Under the pieces are notes generated by a model. That model ran no database searches. It saw only the letters and a list, made by a program, of their open reading frames with translations, and was not told the DNA's origin. A stretch of DNA of 64,000 nucleotides. Origin: Marivivens aquimaris. GTDB taxonomy: Bacteria; Pseudomonadota; Alphaproteobacteria; Rhodobacterales; Rhodobacteraceae. A program made the position numbers and the translations under genes. Of the stretch, positions 18,248 through 26,393 are shown piece after piece; position 1 is the stretch's first letter, and the number at the start of each line of letters is the position of its first letter. The stretch covers positions 1,455,001 to 1,519,000 of the forward strand of contig NZ_JADBGB010000001.1 in assembly GCF_015220045.1 (NCBI RefSeq), written 5' to 3'.

Positions 18248-18660
18248 CAGATGTCTCCTTTAGGGAATGCGAAACGGGCCGCGATACGGCGGGCCCAAGG
18301 GGGTGTCAGGCGGCTTTCGACAACGCCGTGACCGGAGCAGGAATGGATGAAGGCGGCGTCCTCGCCGGTGGCCGACTGGATCGCGGCGTGGCGGGCGGGC
18401 TGGCCGTCTTTCATGCGGAACAGGAGGATGTCGCCTGCGTCTGCCTGCGTTTTCGGGGTCAGGTGGCGGGCGAGCGCGGGCATGAGGTCATCCGCCCCCG
18501 TCCAGCCCGCAGCATAGGGCGGAATGTCCTGCGGGAGCGGGCCGATGAGCGCCTGCCAGACGCCGAGTATCAGGCCGAGGCAATCGCAGCCCGCGCCGAG
18601 GCAGCTTGCCTGATGGCGGTACGGGGTGCCGATCCAGCGGCGGGCCTCTGCCACGATCAT
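18247..18660 (-). CDS. g14: GTA g14: NlpC/P60 cell-wall peptidase
   Basis: Tail-associated peptidase of 137 residues expected to open the recipient's peptidoglycan during DNA delivery. The catalytic Cys sits in GCDCLGLILGVW near residues 24-35 and the His in RHAAIQSA near 90, the NlpC/P60 arrangement. Its ATG overlaps the g13 stop (ATGA) and its own stop overlaps g15. It carries no signal peptide, as expected for a virion protein. Confidence 0.92.
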   Translation of the reverse strand: MIVAEARRWIGTPYRHQASCLGAGCDCLGLILGVWQALIGPLPQDIPPYAAGWTGADDLMPALARHLTPKTQADAGDILLFRMKDGQPARHAAIQSATGEDAAFIHSCSGHGVVESRLTPPWARRIAARFAFPKGDI

Positions 18661-19520
18661 CGCAGCGAGCCGCCGTTGTGATTACCTGCGCGCAGCGGGC
18701 TGGAGATCAGCCAGTCGTCACCGGGGATGTCCGGAAAACCGCGGTAATTCTTCAGGTTCGCGAATTTGTAGCGGCAGGTGGACATGCGCTTGTCGCAACC
18801 TGCGGTGAGGCGGACCTCGTGCAGGCCGAGAGTGCGGATCGGCTCCCACAGCTCCATCGTACGGCCAAGGCCGGTGAAGCGGTCGGCTTTGATAAGGCCT
18901 ATGAGGCCCTTGGCGGGGCCATCCTGGACTGTGAGGCTGCCCTTTTCGAACCAGCGTGGGGCGTAGGTGTCGAGGCCGGTGAAGGTGAGCTCGGTGGTGG
19001 TGATCTGTGTCGGCGTGGCGGTGACGGTGAACGCCTCGTCGGTGGTGTCCACGCGGCACTGCGCATCGCCCAGAACGGCGCTGCAATCGCGTTGGTAGAT
19101 GCGGCCTTGGGGAGTGTTCAGCGCCTCGGCGAGGCCGCGCAGTTCGGCTTGGAACTCGGGACCGGCGCGGCGGATCTCTCCGATCAGGCCGCGAAAGACG
19201 AGCTTGCGCTGCGCGGTGTCGGCCCAGTTGACGTGCCAGAAGGTGACGCCCGCGCCGTCGTAGCGTCCAGCGGCGATGTCGTCGTCGGTGATGGCGGCGT
19301 CCGAGAGGGTGCCGATCGCCTCGGAATTATCGACCGAAAGGCCCGTCGATTGTTCGAGCGCGCGGGCGGTGAGGCCAGCGCCTGCGCGGAAGGTGATGCC
19401 GTCGAACGCGAGGTCGCGGTCATGGTCGGTGAAGCCCAGAACGAGGCCGTCCTTGCGGGTGACGGCCCATGCGCGGGCGACGGTGGTGATGCCGGTTTTC
19501 AGATGCTCGGACAGGGTCAT
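18657..19520 (-). CDS. g13: GTA g13: tail hub protein (DUF2163)
   Basis: Hub component of the tail base, 287 residues, DUF2163 plus the C-terminal phage BR0599-type domain. Four cysteines stand out in the second half: two in DCSAVLGDAQC (about 173-183) and two in GCDKRMSTC (about 246-254). They are in positions suitable for an iron-sulfur cluster, as described for the hub of the Rhodobacter capsulatus particle (my recollection). ATGA overlaps with both g12 and g14 indicate one translational unit. Confidence 0.9.
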   Translation of the reverse strand: MTLSEHLKTGITTVARAWAVTRKDGLVLGFTDHDRDLAFDGITFRAGAGLTARALEQSTGLSVDNSEAIGTLSDAAITDDDIAAGRYDGAGVTFWHVNWADTAQRKLVFRGLIGEIRRAGPEFQAELRGLAEALNTPQGRIYQRDCSAVLGDAQCRVDTTDEAFTVTATPTQITTTELTFTGLDTYAPRWFEKGSLTVQDGPAKGLIGLIKADRFTGLGRTMELWEPIRTLGLHEVRLTAGCDKRMSTCRYKFANLKNYRGFPDIPGDDWLISSPLRAGNHNGGSLR

Positions 19521-20146
19521 ACGCGGACCTCCACCACGGGAACTGCGGGGACGTCTCCGGCGCGAAAACTGGCGACGGAGGTCTGGATGCGGTCGGTGTC
19601 AAAGCGCACGGGCACGTCGAATTCGAAGCCCGCGCGGATGTCCGCGCCGACATCGGGTGCGTGGGTAAACTGGATGAGGCCCGCCGTGTAATCGACTGTA
19701 TAATCTATGCTTTCCGACTGCGAGATACCGTCGATGGTGACGAGCACGGTGCCCAGCACGGGCTTGGTCACGGGGCGGTCATAGGTGACGTGGCCGGAGG
19801 CGTAGCGCTTGACCAGTTGGAAGGTCGTGGTGACTTCGTCGCCCGTGCCGATGTGCTGGTCGAGGCCGCTTGGCTCCATCGACGGAAGGCAGGATTTGTA
19901 GTCGCTCCAGTCCTTCCAGCGAAAGCCGAATAGCTGGCCGCGGCGGGCTTCGAAAAACGCGATCAGTGCCTCAACGTCATCGAGCGAGCGCAGGCCCACA
20001 CCCGCGTCATAACGGCGGCGCGAGTGCGCCCACGGGCTGTTGCGCTCCTCATAGCCGTTGGCGAGGGTCACGACCTCGGTCCGGCGTTCGGGACCGCCGA
20101 CGGAGCCGAAGGAAAGCGATGCGGGAAAGCGCACGTCGTGGAACAT
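19517..20146 (-). CDS. g12: GTA g12: distal tail protein (DUF2460)
   Basis: DUF2460 distal tail protein of 209 residues linking tail tube and hub. The family's conserved N-terminus FPASLSFGSVGGPERRTEVV and the GYEERNSPWAHSRRRYD block are present, as is the aromatic FGFRWKDWSDYK segment. ATG has a GGAGAC site and lies 12 bp after g11. Confidence 0.92.
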   Translation of the reverse strand: MFHDVRFPASLSFGSVGGPERRTEVVTLANGYEERNSPWAHSRRRYDAGVGLRSLDDVEALIAFFEARRGQLFGFRWKDWSDYKSCLPSMEPSGLDQHIGTGDEVTTTFQLVKRYASGHVTYDRPVTKPVLGTVLVTIDGISQSESIDYTVDYTAGLIQFTHAPDVGADIRAGFEFDVPVRFDTDRIQTSVASFRAGDVPAVPVVEVRV

Positions 20147-20158
20147 GGCGGGGTCTCC

Positions 20159-20788
20159 TTAGCGGTTGCGCTGGCCGCGGCCCAAGGCGCGGGACATCTG
20201 GGCGACGATCTGGTCGCGGCTGCGGGCAAAGCCCTGCACGTCGGGCGTGGTGATGTTCATGGTCACGTTGACGGACCCGCCGCCCTGCGCACGCACGCCG
20301 AGACGACCATCGGCGCCGCGCGTGAGGGGCATGATGGCCTCTGGCCCGGCTTCTCCCATCAGGCCTGTGCCGCCGCGCATGGCGAAGGTGGTGGGGCTGC
20401 TGACCACGCCGCCCTTGGCAAAGGGCATAACGCGGCCTTGGGAGAACGGCGCGCCATTGGCAAAGGGCAGAATGCCGGACACCAGCGCGCCGACGCCGTC
20501 CGCCATGAGACCGCCGAAGTGGTCGGTGACGGGCTTCATCGCGCTGTTGTAGACGGTTTTGCCAAGCTGCTGGGCAAGGCCCGTGAGCGCGTCGCCGAGC
20601 TTTTGCCCGTCGAAGATCACGCCGTCGAAGGCTTTGCGCAGGCCGGTGGAGAGCCCGCGTTCGAGGCCCGCGAGGTCACGGGTTGTGTCGGACAGGGTGC
20701 TACGAAGCCCGCGCAGTTCGTCGCCGAACGCGCTGGTCATGGCGGAGGTGTCCGCAAGCTGGTCATCAAGGTCGTCGAAGTCAGGCAT
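20159..20788 (-). CDS. g11: GTA g11: tape measure protein
   Basis: Short tape measure protein of 209 residues that sets tail length and may pass into the recipient. It is Gly/Ala-rich with a helical N-terminal third, a hydrophobic middle (GLMADGVGALVSGILPFA) and the phage motif GEAGPEAIMPL near 147-157. The small size fits the short tail of GTA particles. It overlaps g10.1 by 8 bp. Confidence 0.88.
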   Translation of the reverse strand: MPDFDDLDDQLADTSAMTSAFGDELRGLRSTLSDTTRDLAGLERGLSTGLRKAFDGVIFDGQKLGDALTGLAQQLGKTVYNSAMKPVTDHFGGLMADGVGALVSGILPFANGAPFSQGRVMPFAKGGVVSSPTTFAMRGGTGLMGEAGPEAIMPLTRGADGRLGVRAQGGGSVNVTMNITTPDVQGFARSRDQIVAQMSRALGRGQRNR

Positions 20789-20975
20789 CTGGCCCTCCGT
20801 TCGGGGTGTCGGGATAGAGGCGCGACAGCTCTGACAGGCGGTCGCGGCCCATGGAGGGCGTGGCGGCTTCGGTGCCGAGCATGAGCATCAACTCGGCAGG
20901 CGTGAGCGCCCAGAACTCGGCCGGTTTGAGGCGCAGGAGGCGCAGACCGACCCTGAGGAGACCCGCCCAATCCAT
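20781..20975 (-). CDS. g10.1: GTA g10.1: tail assembly chaperone
   Basis: 64-residue tail assembly chaperone (rcc01693 type) with a basic, Leu-rich N-terminus and LKPAEFWALTPAEL, the family hallmark, near residues 16-29. ATGA overlap with g10 and 8-bp overlap with g11. Confidence 0.85.
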   Translation of the reverse strand: MDWAGLLRVGLRLLRLKPAEFWALTPAELMLMLGTEAATPSMGRDRLSELSRLYPDTPNGGPDA

Positions 20976-21289
20976 CAGGCGGGCGGCGTGAAAGCGCGGG
21001 CGAGCATCTGGGCTGCCGCGCGGGCCGCGCCGATGGGGCCGCCCGCGATGTCGGCGGTCAGAAGATCGGACGCCTGCCCCTGCCAGCCGCCGCCCCGCAG
21101 GCCGGCCACGACCAGCGCCATCACATCGGCGGAGGTGTAGTGACCGGCCTCGAACCGGGCGACCAGATCGAGGAGCGATCCGGCGCCCAAGGTCGCCTCC
21201 AGCTCGGCCAGAGCGCCGAGCGTGAGTTTGCAGGTGTGGGTCTGGCCGTCGATGGTGAGCGCGACCTCTCCGGCGTGGGGGTTCGCCAT
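20975..21289 (-). CDS. g10: GTA g10: tail assembly chaperone-like protein
   Basis: 104-residue GTA_gp10 family protein. It begins with a short beta-rich part (GEVALTIDGQTHTCKLTLGALAELE) followed by helices. The position between the major tail protein and the tape measure corresponds to the paired tail assembly chaperones of phages. Its ATG shares one base with the g9 stop (TAATG). Confidence 0.88.
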   Translation of the reverse strand: MANPHAGEVALTIDGQTHTCKLTLGALAELEATLGAGSLLDLVARFEAGHYTSADVMALVVAGLRGGGWQGQASDLLTADIAGGPIGAARAAAQMLARAFTPPA

Positions 21290-21705
21290 TAGGACGCCGC
21301 CGTGAAGGTCAGCGCGCCAGCGGAGGCGAGCGAGAGCTCGTAGGTGGCTTCGCCGTTGTGGCTGCCCGCGTATTCGATCGAGGTGATCAGGAACGCGCCC
21401 TGCACGGTGCCGAAATCGGGGATGATGACCTGAAATTCAGGCGTCACGCCGTCAAAGAAAATCTGGCGGGCGCGCTCGTCGGTGTCGGCGTCCTTGAACA
21501 CGCCAGAGCCGGAGATGGACGCGGATTTGACGCCAGCACCGCCCAAGAGTTCGCGCCAGCCGCCCTGACTTTCGAGCGAGGTGACATCGACGGTTTCGGC
21601 GTTGAAGCTGATGCGCGTGGCACGCAGGCCAGCGGCGGTGACGAACTGGCCGTCGCCGGTCATGTCGATCTTGATCAGAAGGTCTTTGCCATTCTGCGCT
21701 ACCAT
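21289..21705 (-). CDS. g9: GTA g9: major tail (tube) protein
   Basis: Tail tube protein of 138 residues, TP901-1 major tail family. The opening GKDLLIKIDMTGDGQFVTAAGLR and the beta-rich repeat pattern are typical. It has a strong AAGGAG ribosome-binding site, fitting a protein needed in many copies, whereas its neighbours rely on overlapping stops and starts. Confidence 0.92.
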   Translation of the reverse strand: MVAQNGKDLLIKIDMTGDGQFVTAAGLRATRISFNAETVDVTSLESQGGWRELLGGAGVKSASISGSGVFKDADTDERARQIFFDGVTPEFQVIIPDFGTVQGAFLITSIEYAGSHNGEATYELSLASAGALTFTAAS

Positions 21706-21738
21706 AGGAAATCTCCTTGTGTCAGAGGCTTACGGGCC

Positions 21739-22143
21739 TCAGTTAAGCTGGGTGCGCGCACGGAAGCGCAGGTCGATGCGGCGGGCATCCTCGCCCTGAC
21801 GGGTGGCCACGGCGCGGGTGAACGCGAGCGAGACGAGGTGTCCGGCGGTGAGCGTCAGCGAGTTTTCGAGCGCGGTGCAGATCGCGGCTGCGGCCTCTTT
21901 CGCGGCGGTGAAACCGGCCTGCGTGGTGACGACGGACACGGTGAAATCATGCTGCGCGCCGTGGCCTGTGGCGTCGGATGCGTCCTTAACCGTCTCAGGC
22001 CCAAGCTGCGCGTAGAGCGCGGGCGCGGTGCCGAAGGGGAGCGCGTCGTAGATGTGGGAGCCGAGGTGACGGACAACCTCGGGATCGGTGTAGAGCTGCT
22101 GGAAAACCGCAGCTTGAAGGGCGGCGGAAAGCGCGTAGGTCAT
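21739..22143 (-). CDS. g8: GTA g8: tail terminator (DUF3168)
   Basis: DUF3168 protein of 134 residues that caps the tail tube. It has the conserved N-terminal helix (LSAALQAAVFQQLYTD), VYDALP-like IYDALPFGTAPA and the FTVSVVTTQAGF strand. I start at the ATG at 22143 that overlaps the g7 stop (ATGA) instead of an upstream in-frame codon at 22164. Confidence 0.88.
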   Translation of the reverse strand: MTYALSAALQAAVFQQLYTDPEVVRHLGSHIYDALPFGTAPALYAQLGPETVKDASDATGHGAQHDFTVSVVTTQAGFTAAKEAAAAICTALENSLTLTAGHLVSLAFTRAVATRQGEDARRIDLRFRARTQLN

Positions 22144-22424
22144 GTGTCCTCCTTCGCGAAACACAGCAGGAAACCGCGCTGCGCATCGGCCACCGCGTTG
22201 ATGGTGTAAGTGCGCCCGCCGCTGAGGATGCGGTCGTGGAGCGCGGGGCGGACGTCATTGCGGGCCATGATGCGCAGCGAGGTGCCGGAGGCACTGGCGC
22301 GAGCATCGACGGCGGCCCAGACGGTCGCGACATCGCTCCAACCCTCGGCATAGCCGCCCGCGTCGTCGGGCGTGCGGGTGCGGGTTTGCAGCGTGAGCGG
22401 CGTGTTCAGGACGGGCGCTTTCAC
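22140..22424 (-). CDS. g7: GTA g7: head closure / head-tail adaptor
   Basis: Head-tail adaptor family (SPP1 gp16-like) of 94 residues, mostly beta: LTLQTRTRTPDDAGGYAEGW at the N-terminus and HDRILSGGRTYTI in the second half are family signatures. The start codon is GTG overlapping the g6 stop (GTGA), with AGGAG 9 bases upstream. Confidence 0.88.
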   Translation of the reverse strand: MKAPVLNTPLTLQTRTRTPDDAGGYAEGWSDVATVWAAVDARASASGTSLRIMARNDVRPALHDRILSGGRTYTINAVADAQRGFLLCFAKEDT

Positions 22425-23014
22425 GGGCGGGCTCCTGCGGTCATGCGGATCGGCTGGAAGCGCGCGGTGATGGCGGCGACGGCGGGCGGGAACGTGGCGC
22501 GCTCGACCGCTTGGCCGTGGCGGAAATCGTAGTAGTGCGCAGCGAGCATCAGCACCGCCTGCGCCAGATCGGCGGGGATCGCGTCGAAGGTCTCACCATA
22601 GCCAGCGGTGAGTTCGACGCGGGCGTAACCGCCTGCGGGGATGTGCGGCAGCTCCAGCCCCAGCGCGATCAGGAACGGGCCGCGAAAACCGGGCGCGAGG
22701 GCAAAGCCGCTGGCGGTGGTCTGGCTGCCGGAGCGGTCAACGAGGCGGATGGCGGTCACGTCGGAAACAGGCTGCACGGGGAGCGTCTGTTCCGACGGGT
22801 TGCGCCACTGGCCGATGACCCATGTGAACGGGCGGGAAATCAGGATGCGGCCCGTGCGGGCTTCGATCGCGGCGATGGCGGCGCGCAGGCAGCTTTGCAG
22901 CGGGGCATCGCCGGAGCCGTCCTCGGGGAGATCGGCACCCAGACGCAGGTGGTCTTTGAATTGGGCCACCGGAAGGGCCGCGGCGGGCACCGGTGTCTGT
23001 TCTGTCAGCATCAT
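22421..23014 (-). CDS. g6: GTA g6: head-tail connector
   Basis: Head-tail connector of the phage gp6 type, 197 residues. The helical N-terminus KDHLRLGADL.. and the LQSCLRAAIAAIEARTGR segment plus the C-terminal DLAQAVLMLAAHYYDFR helix are the family landmarks. Start at the double ATG 23014/23011 following GGAG. It is separated from the capsid gene by 133 bp that contain a strong hairpin. Confidence 0.88.
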   Translation of the reverse strand: MMLTEQTPVPAAALPVAQFKDHLRLGADLPEDGSGDAPLQSCLRAAIAAIEARTGRILISRPFTWVIGQWRNPSEQTLPVQPVSDVTAIRLVDRSGSQTTASGFALAPGFRGPFLIALGLELPHIPAGGYARVELTAGYGETFDAIPADLAQAVLMLAAHYYDFRHGQAVERATFPPAVAAITARFQPIRMTAGARP

Positions 23015-23111
23015 GGAAGGTCTCCGAAGGCGGCGTGGAAAGGAGACCGGACGCAAGTCCCGACACTGCTCGGACGGAGGGAACAGCTGGACAATGCGGG
23101 CGCGTCCGGTC

Positions 23112-23137
23112 AGGCAGGCGGGGAGGATCGCCTGCCT
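23112..23137 (-). other. Hairpin immediately after the GTA capsid gene
   Basis: Perfect 9-bp stem AGGCAGGCG / CGCCTGCCT with an 8-base loop, 10 bases beyond the capsid stop. No T-run follows, so it is more likely an mRNA 3'-stabilising or partial-termination structure than a full terminator. Confidence 0.55.
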
Positions 23138-23147
23138 ATGGGGTGGC

Positions 23148-24326
23148 TCAGGCGGCGAACTTCAGCAGCTTGATCGCCTTGAAGTCGCTGACGGCACCGC
23201 CGACACGTTTGGTGGCGTAGAACAGGACGTGCGGCTTGGCCGAGAACGGATCGCGCAGCAGGCGCACGTCGGGACGCTCGGCGATGGTGTAGCCCTGCGC
23301 GAAGTCACCAAAGGCAATCGCGTTGGCACCTGCGGCGACGTCCGGCATGTCCTCTGCGATGAGGACAGGATAGCCCATGAGGCGCGCGGGCTCGCCCTGG
23401 CTGAGGCCGTCCGACCACAGGAAGCGGCCGTCCGCGTCCTTGAGCTTGCGCACGGTGCCTGCGGTTTTGGAGTTCATCACGAAGCTCGCGCCCGCGCGGT
23501 ATTCGGCGCCGAGGGCATAGACCAGTTCGATGATCGGATCGCCGGTCTCGATGCCGCCCGATACGCCGGTGGAGACATAGCCGATCTTGCCCCACTCCCA
23601 CGACGCGTTCGGGGTGACGGGATAAGTCAGGAAGCCCTTGGGTTTGTCGGCGCCATTACCCGCGACAAAGGCCGAGGCTTCGGAGCGGGCGAACTTGTCC
23701 GCGATGCGCGAGGCCAGCCAGTTTTCGATGTCGAACGCGCTGTCATCCAGAAGGCGCTGCGAGACCTTCGGCATGGCCGAGAGTTCGTTGAGCGGGATGG
23801 TGATGCGGTCGATCTGCGGGGCTGCGGTCTCGCCCGTGGCGGTGTCCTCGTTCGCCCAGCCCGCGCCCATGTCGGCGTGGTCGACCAGAAGGTCATAGGA
23901 GGTCGCCTCGACCGTCACGATGGAGGCGATGGCACGCAGCGAGGCGGTGGAGTTCAGCGCCGATTTGATGTGGTCCGAGGTCTGCGGGTCCACCAGATAG
24001 CCGCCGTCGGCAGCCACGGTCGAGGACATCGCCTTGCCTTCGAGCGGCAGGTCGCGCAGGCCCTCGTCATCGCCCGAACGCAGGTAGGCGGCGAACGCCT
24101 TCTGGTGCGGGACTTCGTCATGTGCGCCTGCCGAGAGTACGGGGCGTGCTGCGATCAGCGATTTACGGTCGAGTTTGGTCATCCGGTCTTCCTGCTGTTG
24201 AAACCTGGCATCAATGCCGTCGGAAAAGGTTTTGAATTCGCTCATGAAATCGCTCAGCGCAGATTTCATGTCCTCGGCCGGAGACACGTCTTCTCCGGCC
24301 CGGGATTTGATCTCGGGGTGTTCCAT
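23148..24326 (-). CDS. g5: GTA g5: major capsid protein (HK97 fold)
   Basis: HK97-type capsid protein of 392 residues. The first ~100 residues are a charged, coiled-coil scaffold-like delta domain (DFMSEFKTFSDGIDARFQQQ) expected to be removed by the g4 protease. The capsid core follows with MSSTVAADGGYLVDPQ, the E-loop region and GYPVLIAEDMPDVAAGANAI. The ATG at 24326 has AAAGGACAGGA upstream; an in-frame start at 24443 lies inside g4 and is rejected. The 133-bp gap after it is among the larger ones in the operon. Confidence 0.94.
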   Translation of the reverse strand: MEHPEIKSRAGEDVSPAEDMKSALSDFMSEFKTFSDGIDARFQQQEDRMTKLDRKSLIAARPVLSAGAHDEVPHQKAFAAYLRSGDDEGLRDLPLEGKAMSSTVAADGGYLVDPQTSDHIKSALNSTASLRAIASIVTVEATSYDLLVDHADMGAGWANEDTATGETAAPQIDRITIPLNELSAMPKVSQRLLDDSAFDIENWLASRIADKFARSEASAFVAGNGADKPKGFLTYPVTPNASWEWGKIGYVSTGVSGGIETGDPIIELVYALGAEYRAGASFVMNSKTAGTVRKLKDADGRFLWSDGLSQGEPARLMGYPVLIAEDMPDVAAGANAIAFGDFAQGYTIAERPDVRLLRDPFSAKPHVLFYATKRVGGAVSDFKAIKLLKFAA

Positions 24327-24348
24327 TCCTGTCCTTTCAAAAGCGGGC

Positions 24349-24888
24349 TCAGCCCTTGGCGAAAATCCGTGCGGCGCTGCGGAACGCATCGGCCACATCG
24401 CGAAGCGCGGCGTGTTCGGGGGTGTCACCCTTGGCGGCAACACGCGCCTCGGGCAGCATCGGGAACGTCACGAGGGACACCTCCCAGAGGTCGAGTTCGG
24501 TCAGCAGACGGCGGCCCTGCGCGTCCTTGGATGCCTTGAGCGTGCGGTACCCGATGGAGAGCCCGTCGATAGCGCCCGCCTCGATCAGCGCGGCAGCCTC
24601 GCGGCCCTTGGCGACGTCGGTCAGCAGACGGCCTTTGACGCGCAGTCCGCGGTCGTCTTCGGTGACTTCGTCCCAGATGCCGATGGGCTGCGCGGGGTCG
24701 TGCTGCCAGAGCATCTTGACCGCGCCGCCCTTGGCCGCGAGCCGTTTGAGCGAGGCCGCATAGGCCCCTCGTTCGACGATATCGCCGCCCTGATCGACAG
24801 CCCCGAATAGCGAGGCGTAGCCCGCGATGACATGCCCGTCGGTCAGGGCAACGTCCCCGCCGAGGGCCGTGAATTTGTGTTCAAGCAT
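24349..24888 (-). CDS. g4: GTA g4: HK97-family prohead protease
   Basis: Capsid maturation protease of 179 residues. Catalytic His and Ser candidates are in LWQHDPAQPIG (about 60-70) and GLSIGYRT (about 109-116), with LWEVSLVTFPMLPEARV afterwards, the U35 peptidase layout. It precedes the capsid gene by 22 bp. A TAAGGAGAGACC leader contains the stop of g3.5 and a good ribosome-binding site. Confidence 0.93.
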   Translation of the reverse strand: MLEHKFTALGGDVALTDGHVIAGYASLFGAVDQGGDIVERGAYAASLKRLAAKGGAVKMLWQHDPAQPIGIWDEVTEDDRGLRVKGRLLTDVAKGREAAALIEAGAIDGLSIGYRTLKASKDAQGRRLLTELDLWEVSLVTFPMLPEARVAAKGDTPEHAALRDVADAFRSAARIFAKG

Positions 24889-24897
24889 GGTCTCTCC

Positions 24898-25086
24898 TTA
24901 TCCGGCGATCTGGCTAACAAGCGTCGCCAGCGTCAGCGCCAGCACGGCGCACATCACCAGCCAGACCTGACGGGCCAGCCGCGTGATGACGGTTTCGATA
25001 CGGCCCAAGCGCAAATCGAGCTGGGCGAACCAGAAATCGGTGGCGGGCGGCTCCTCGCGGGGTTTGAGGTCGACGACATCACCCAT
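24898..25086 (-). CDS. g3.5: GTA g3.5: small membrane-anchored protein
   Basis: 62-residue protein with a charged N-terminal half (LKPREEPPATDFW, LDLRLGRIETVITRL) and one C-terminal hydrophobic segment (about 42-59, WLVMCAVLALTLATLVSQIA). It occupies the position of g3.5 in the Rhodobacter cluster and overlaps the portal gene by 8 bp. Function unknown. Confidence 0.75.
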   Translation of the reverse strand: MGDVVDLKPREEPPATDFWFAQLDLRLGRIETVITRLARQVWLVMCAVLALTLATLVSQIAG

Positions 25087-26248
25087 GCGTCACCTCCAGC
25101 GCAGGCAGGCCCAGCAGCGCGCGTTTTTCCGCATCGGTAAGGAAACTCGCGTCGCTCACCCGCCGCCACGCCGCTTCGCGCTCGGCGGCCAGCGCAGGGA
25201 TCTGGTCGGGGTCGGGACGCATATCGATGCGCTCGCCGGTGAAATCCGACAGCCAGTCCGCGATGACACCCGTGACCCGCGATGCCAGCGGCATGACGGT
25301 GAGGCGATAGAACGCGCGGTTGGCCTCCTGATAATTGGCGTAAGTCGCATCCCCTGGAATGCCGAGCATCATCGGCGGCACACCAAAGGCGGTGGCAATC
25401 TCGCGCGCGGCGGCTTCCTTGGTCTTCTGGAATTCCATGTCCGAAGGGCTGAACCCCATTGGTTTCCAGTCCAGCCCGCCTTCGAGCAGCATCGGGCGCC
25501 CCGCATTGCGCGCGCCTTGGTGCATGGTCTCCATCTCGTGGAGCAGGCGGTCGTACTGGTCCGAGGTCATGGTGCCCTGCCCGTCAGCGCCGTTGTAAAC
25601 GATCGCGCCAGAGGGCCGCGCCGCATTGTCAAGCAGCGCCTTGGACCAGCGCGAGGCACTGTTGTGCACGTCCACGGCAGTCGCAGCGGCCTCCATCGGG
25701 GACAGGCCGTAATGGTCGTCCTGCGGGTGGAAACTGCGGATATGGCAGATGGGGCTGGGACCATCGCCCAGAGCGAACCGGTGCTTGCGCCCGCCCACCG
25801 CATAGTCATACGCAACAGGCCACCCGTCAGCGCTAGGCACGAGGCTCATCCGGTCGGAGCGCAGCACATGCAGCTCCAGCGGCAGATCCCCCGTGCCCAC
25901 GGCCTCCAGATAGGCATTGCCGGTCAGTAATAGCTGCCCGTAGACCGCTTCCAGAAACGCAGCGCGGCCCTGCCCGCTGTTGGGGCGCTGCAAGAGGCCC
26001 GCCACGGGGTGCTCGTCATAACGGCGCTCGCGGTCCTGATAGACCAGCGGCAGCGCGGCGGCGGCCTCGGAAATCATCTTTACCGCACGAAACCCGACCG
26101 GATTGCCGGTAAAGCCCTGCTTGGTCAGTGACGCGGCATCACGCGGCGACCAGACGACGCGGCCCGCGCCCATGGCAACGACGCGCCCTGTGGCGGATGC
26201 CTTTGCCTCGGGCACCTCAGCCGCGCCGCGTTTCAGAAAGTCGAACAT
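25079..26248 (-). CDS. g3: GTA g3: portal protein
   Basis: HK97-type portal of 389 residues, the dodecameric channel for DNA at the capsid vertex. It shows GNPVGFRAVKMISEAAAALPL, LLTGNAYLE, HIRSFHPQDDHYGLSP and the wing-to-stem segment FGVPPMMLGIPGDATYANYQEANRAFYR that is highly typical of the family. Complete, no frameshift. It is 145 bp downstream of TerL, a gap filled with a palindrome and a repeat copy. Confidence 0.94.
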   Translation of the reverse strand: MFDFLKRGAAEVPEAKASATGRVVAMGAGRVVWSPRDAASLTKQGFTGNPVGFRAVKMISEAAAALPLVYQDRERRYDEHPVAGLLQRPNSGQGRAAFLEAVYGQLLLTGNAYLEAVGTGDLPLELHVLRSDRMSLVPSADGWPVAYDYAVGGRKHRFALGDGPSPICHIRSFHPQDDHYGLSPMEAAATAVDVHNSASRWSKALLDNAARPSGAIVYNGADGQGTMTSDQYDRLLHEMETMHQGARNAGRPMLLEGGLDWKPMGFSPSDMEFQKTKEAAAREIATAFGVPPMMLGIPGDATYANYQEANRAFYRLTVMPLASRVTGVIADWLSDFTGERIDMRPDPDQIPALAAEREAAWRRVSDASFLTDAEKRALLGLPALEVTHG

Positions 26249-26316
26249 TGGCTTCTCCTTGCTCCCGCCCGATCCGATGAAACCGTTATCCGCTATTCCT
26301 CTTAAAATGCGGCGAA

Positions 26317-26372
26317 GGCACCGTACGGTGCCCCCGCCTCTTCATTCTGACAAAAATACCTCCGCCGGAGGC
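26317..26372 (-). repeat. Palindrome plus extragenic repeat copy C inside the GTA operon
   Basis: A perfect 16-bp palindrome GGCACCGTACGGTGCC (26317-26332) is followed by CTTCATTCTGACAAAAATACC (26340-26360, given here in two parts: CTTCATTCTGACA and AAAATACC) and TCCGCCGGAGGC. The same module occurs inverted at 41622-41654 and, with changes, at 3922. It fills the g2-g3 gap, so a dispersed repeat has entered an otherwise compact operon. Confidence 0.6.
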
Positions 26373-26393
26373 CGCAAGCCCGCAAGGGCGCAG

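Noticed and set aside
24327-24443. Longer N-terminus of the capsid protein from 24443
   Set aside because: Lies within g4 and lacks a ribosome-binding site; the ATG at 24326 has one.
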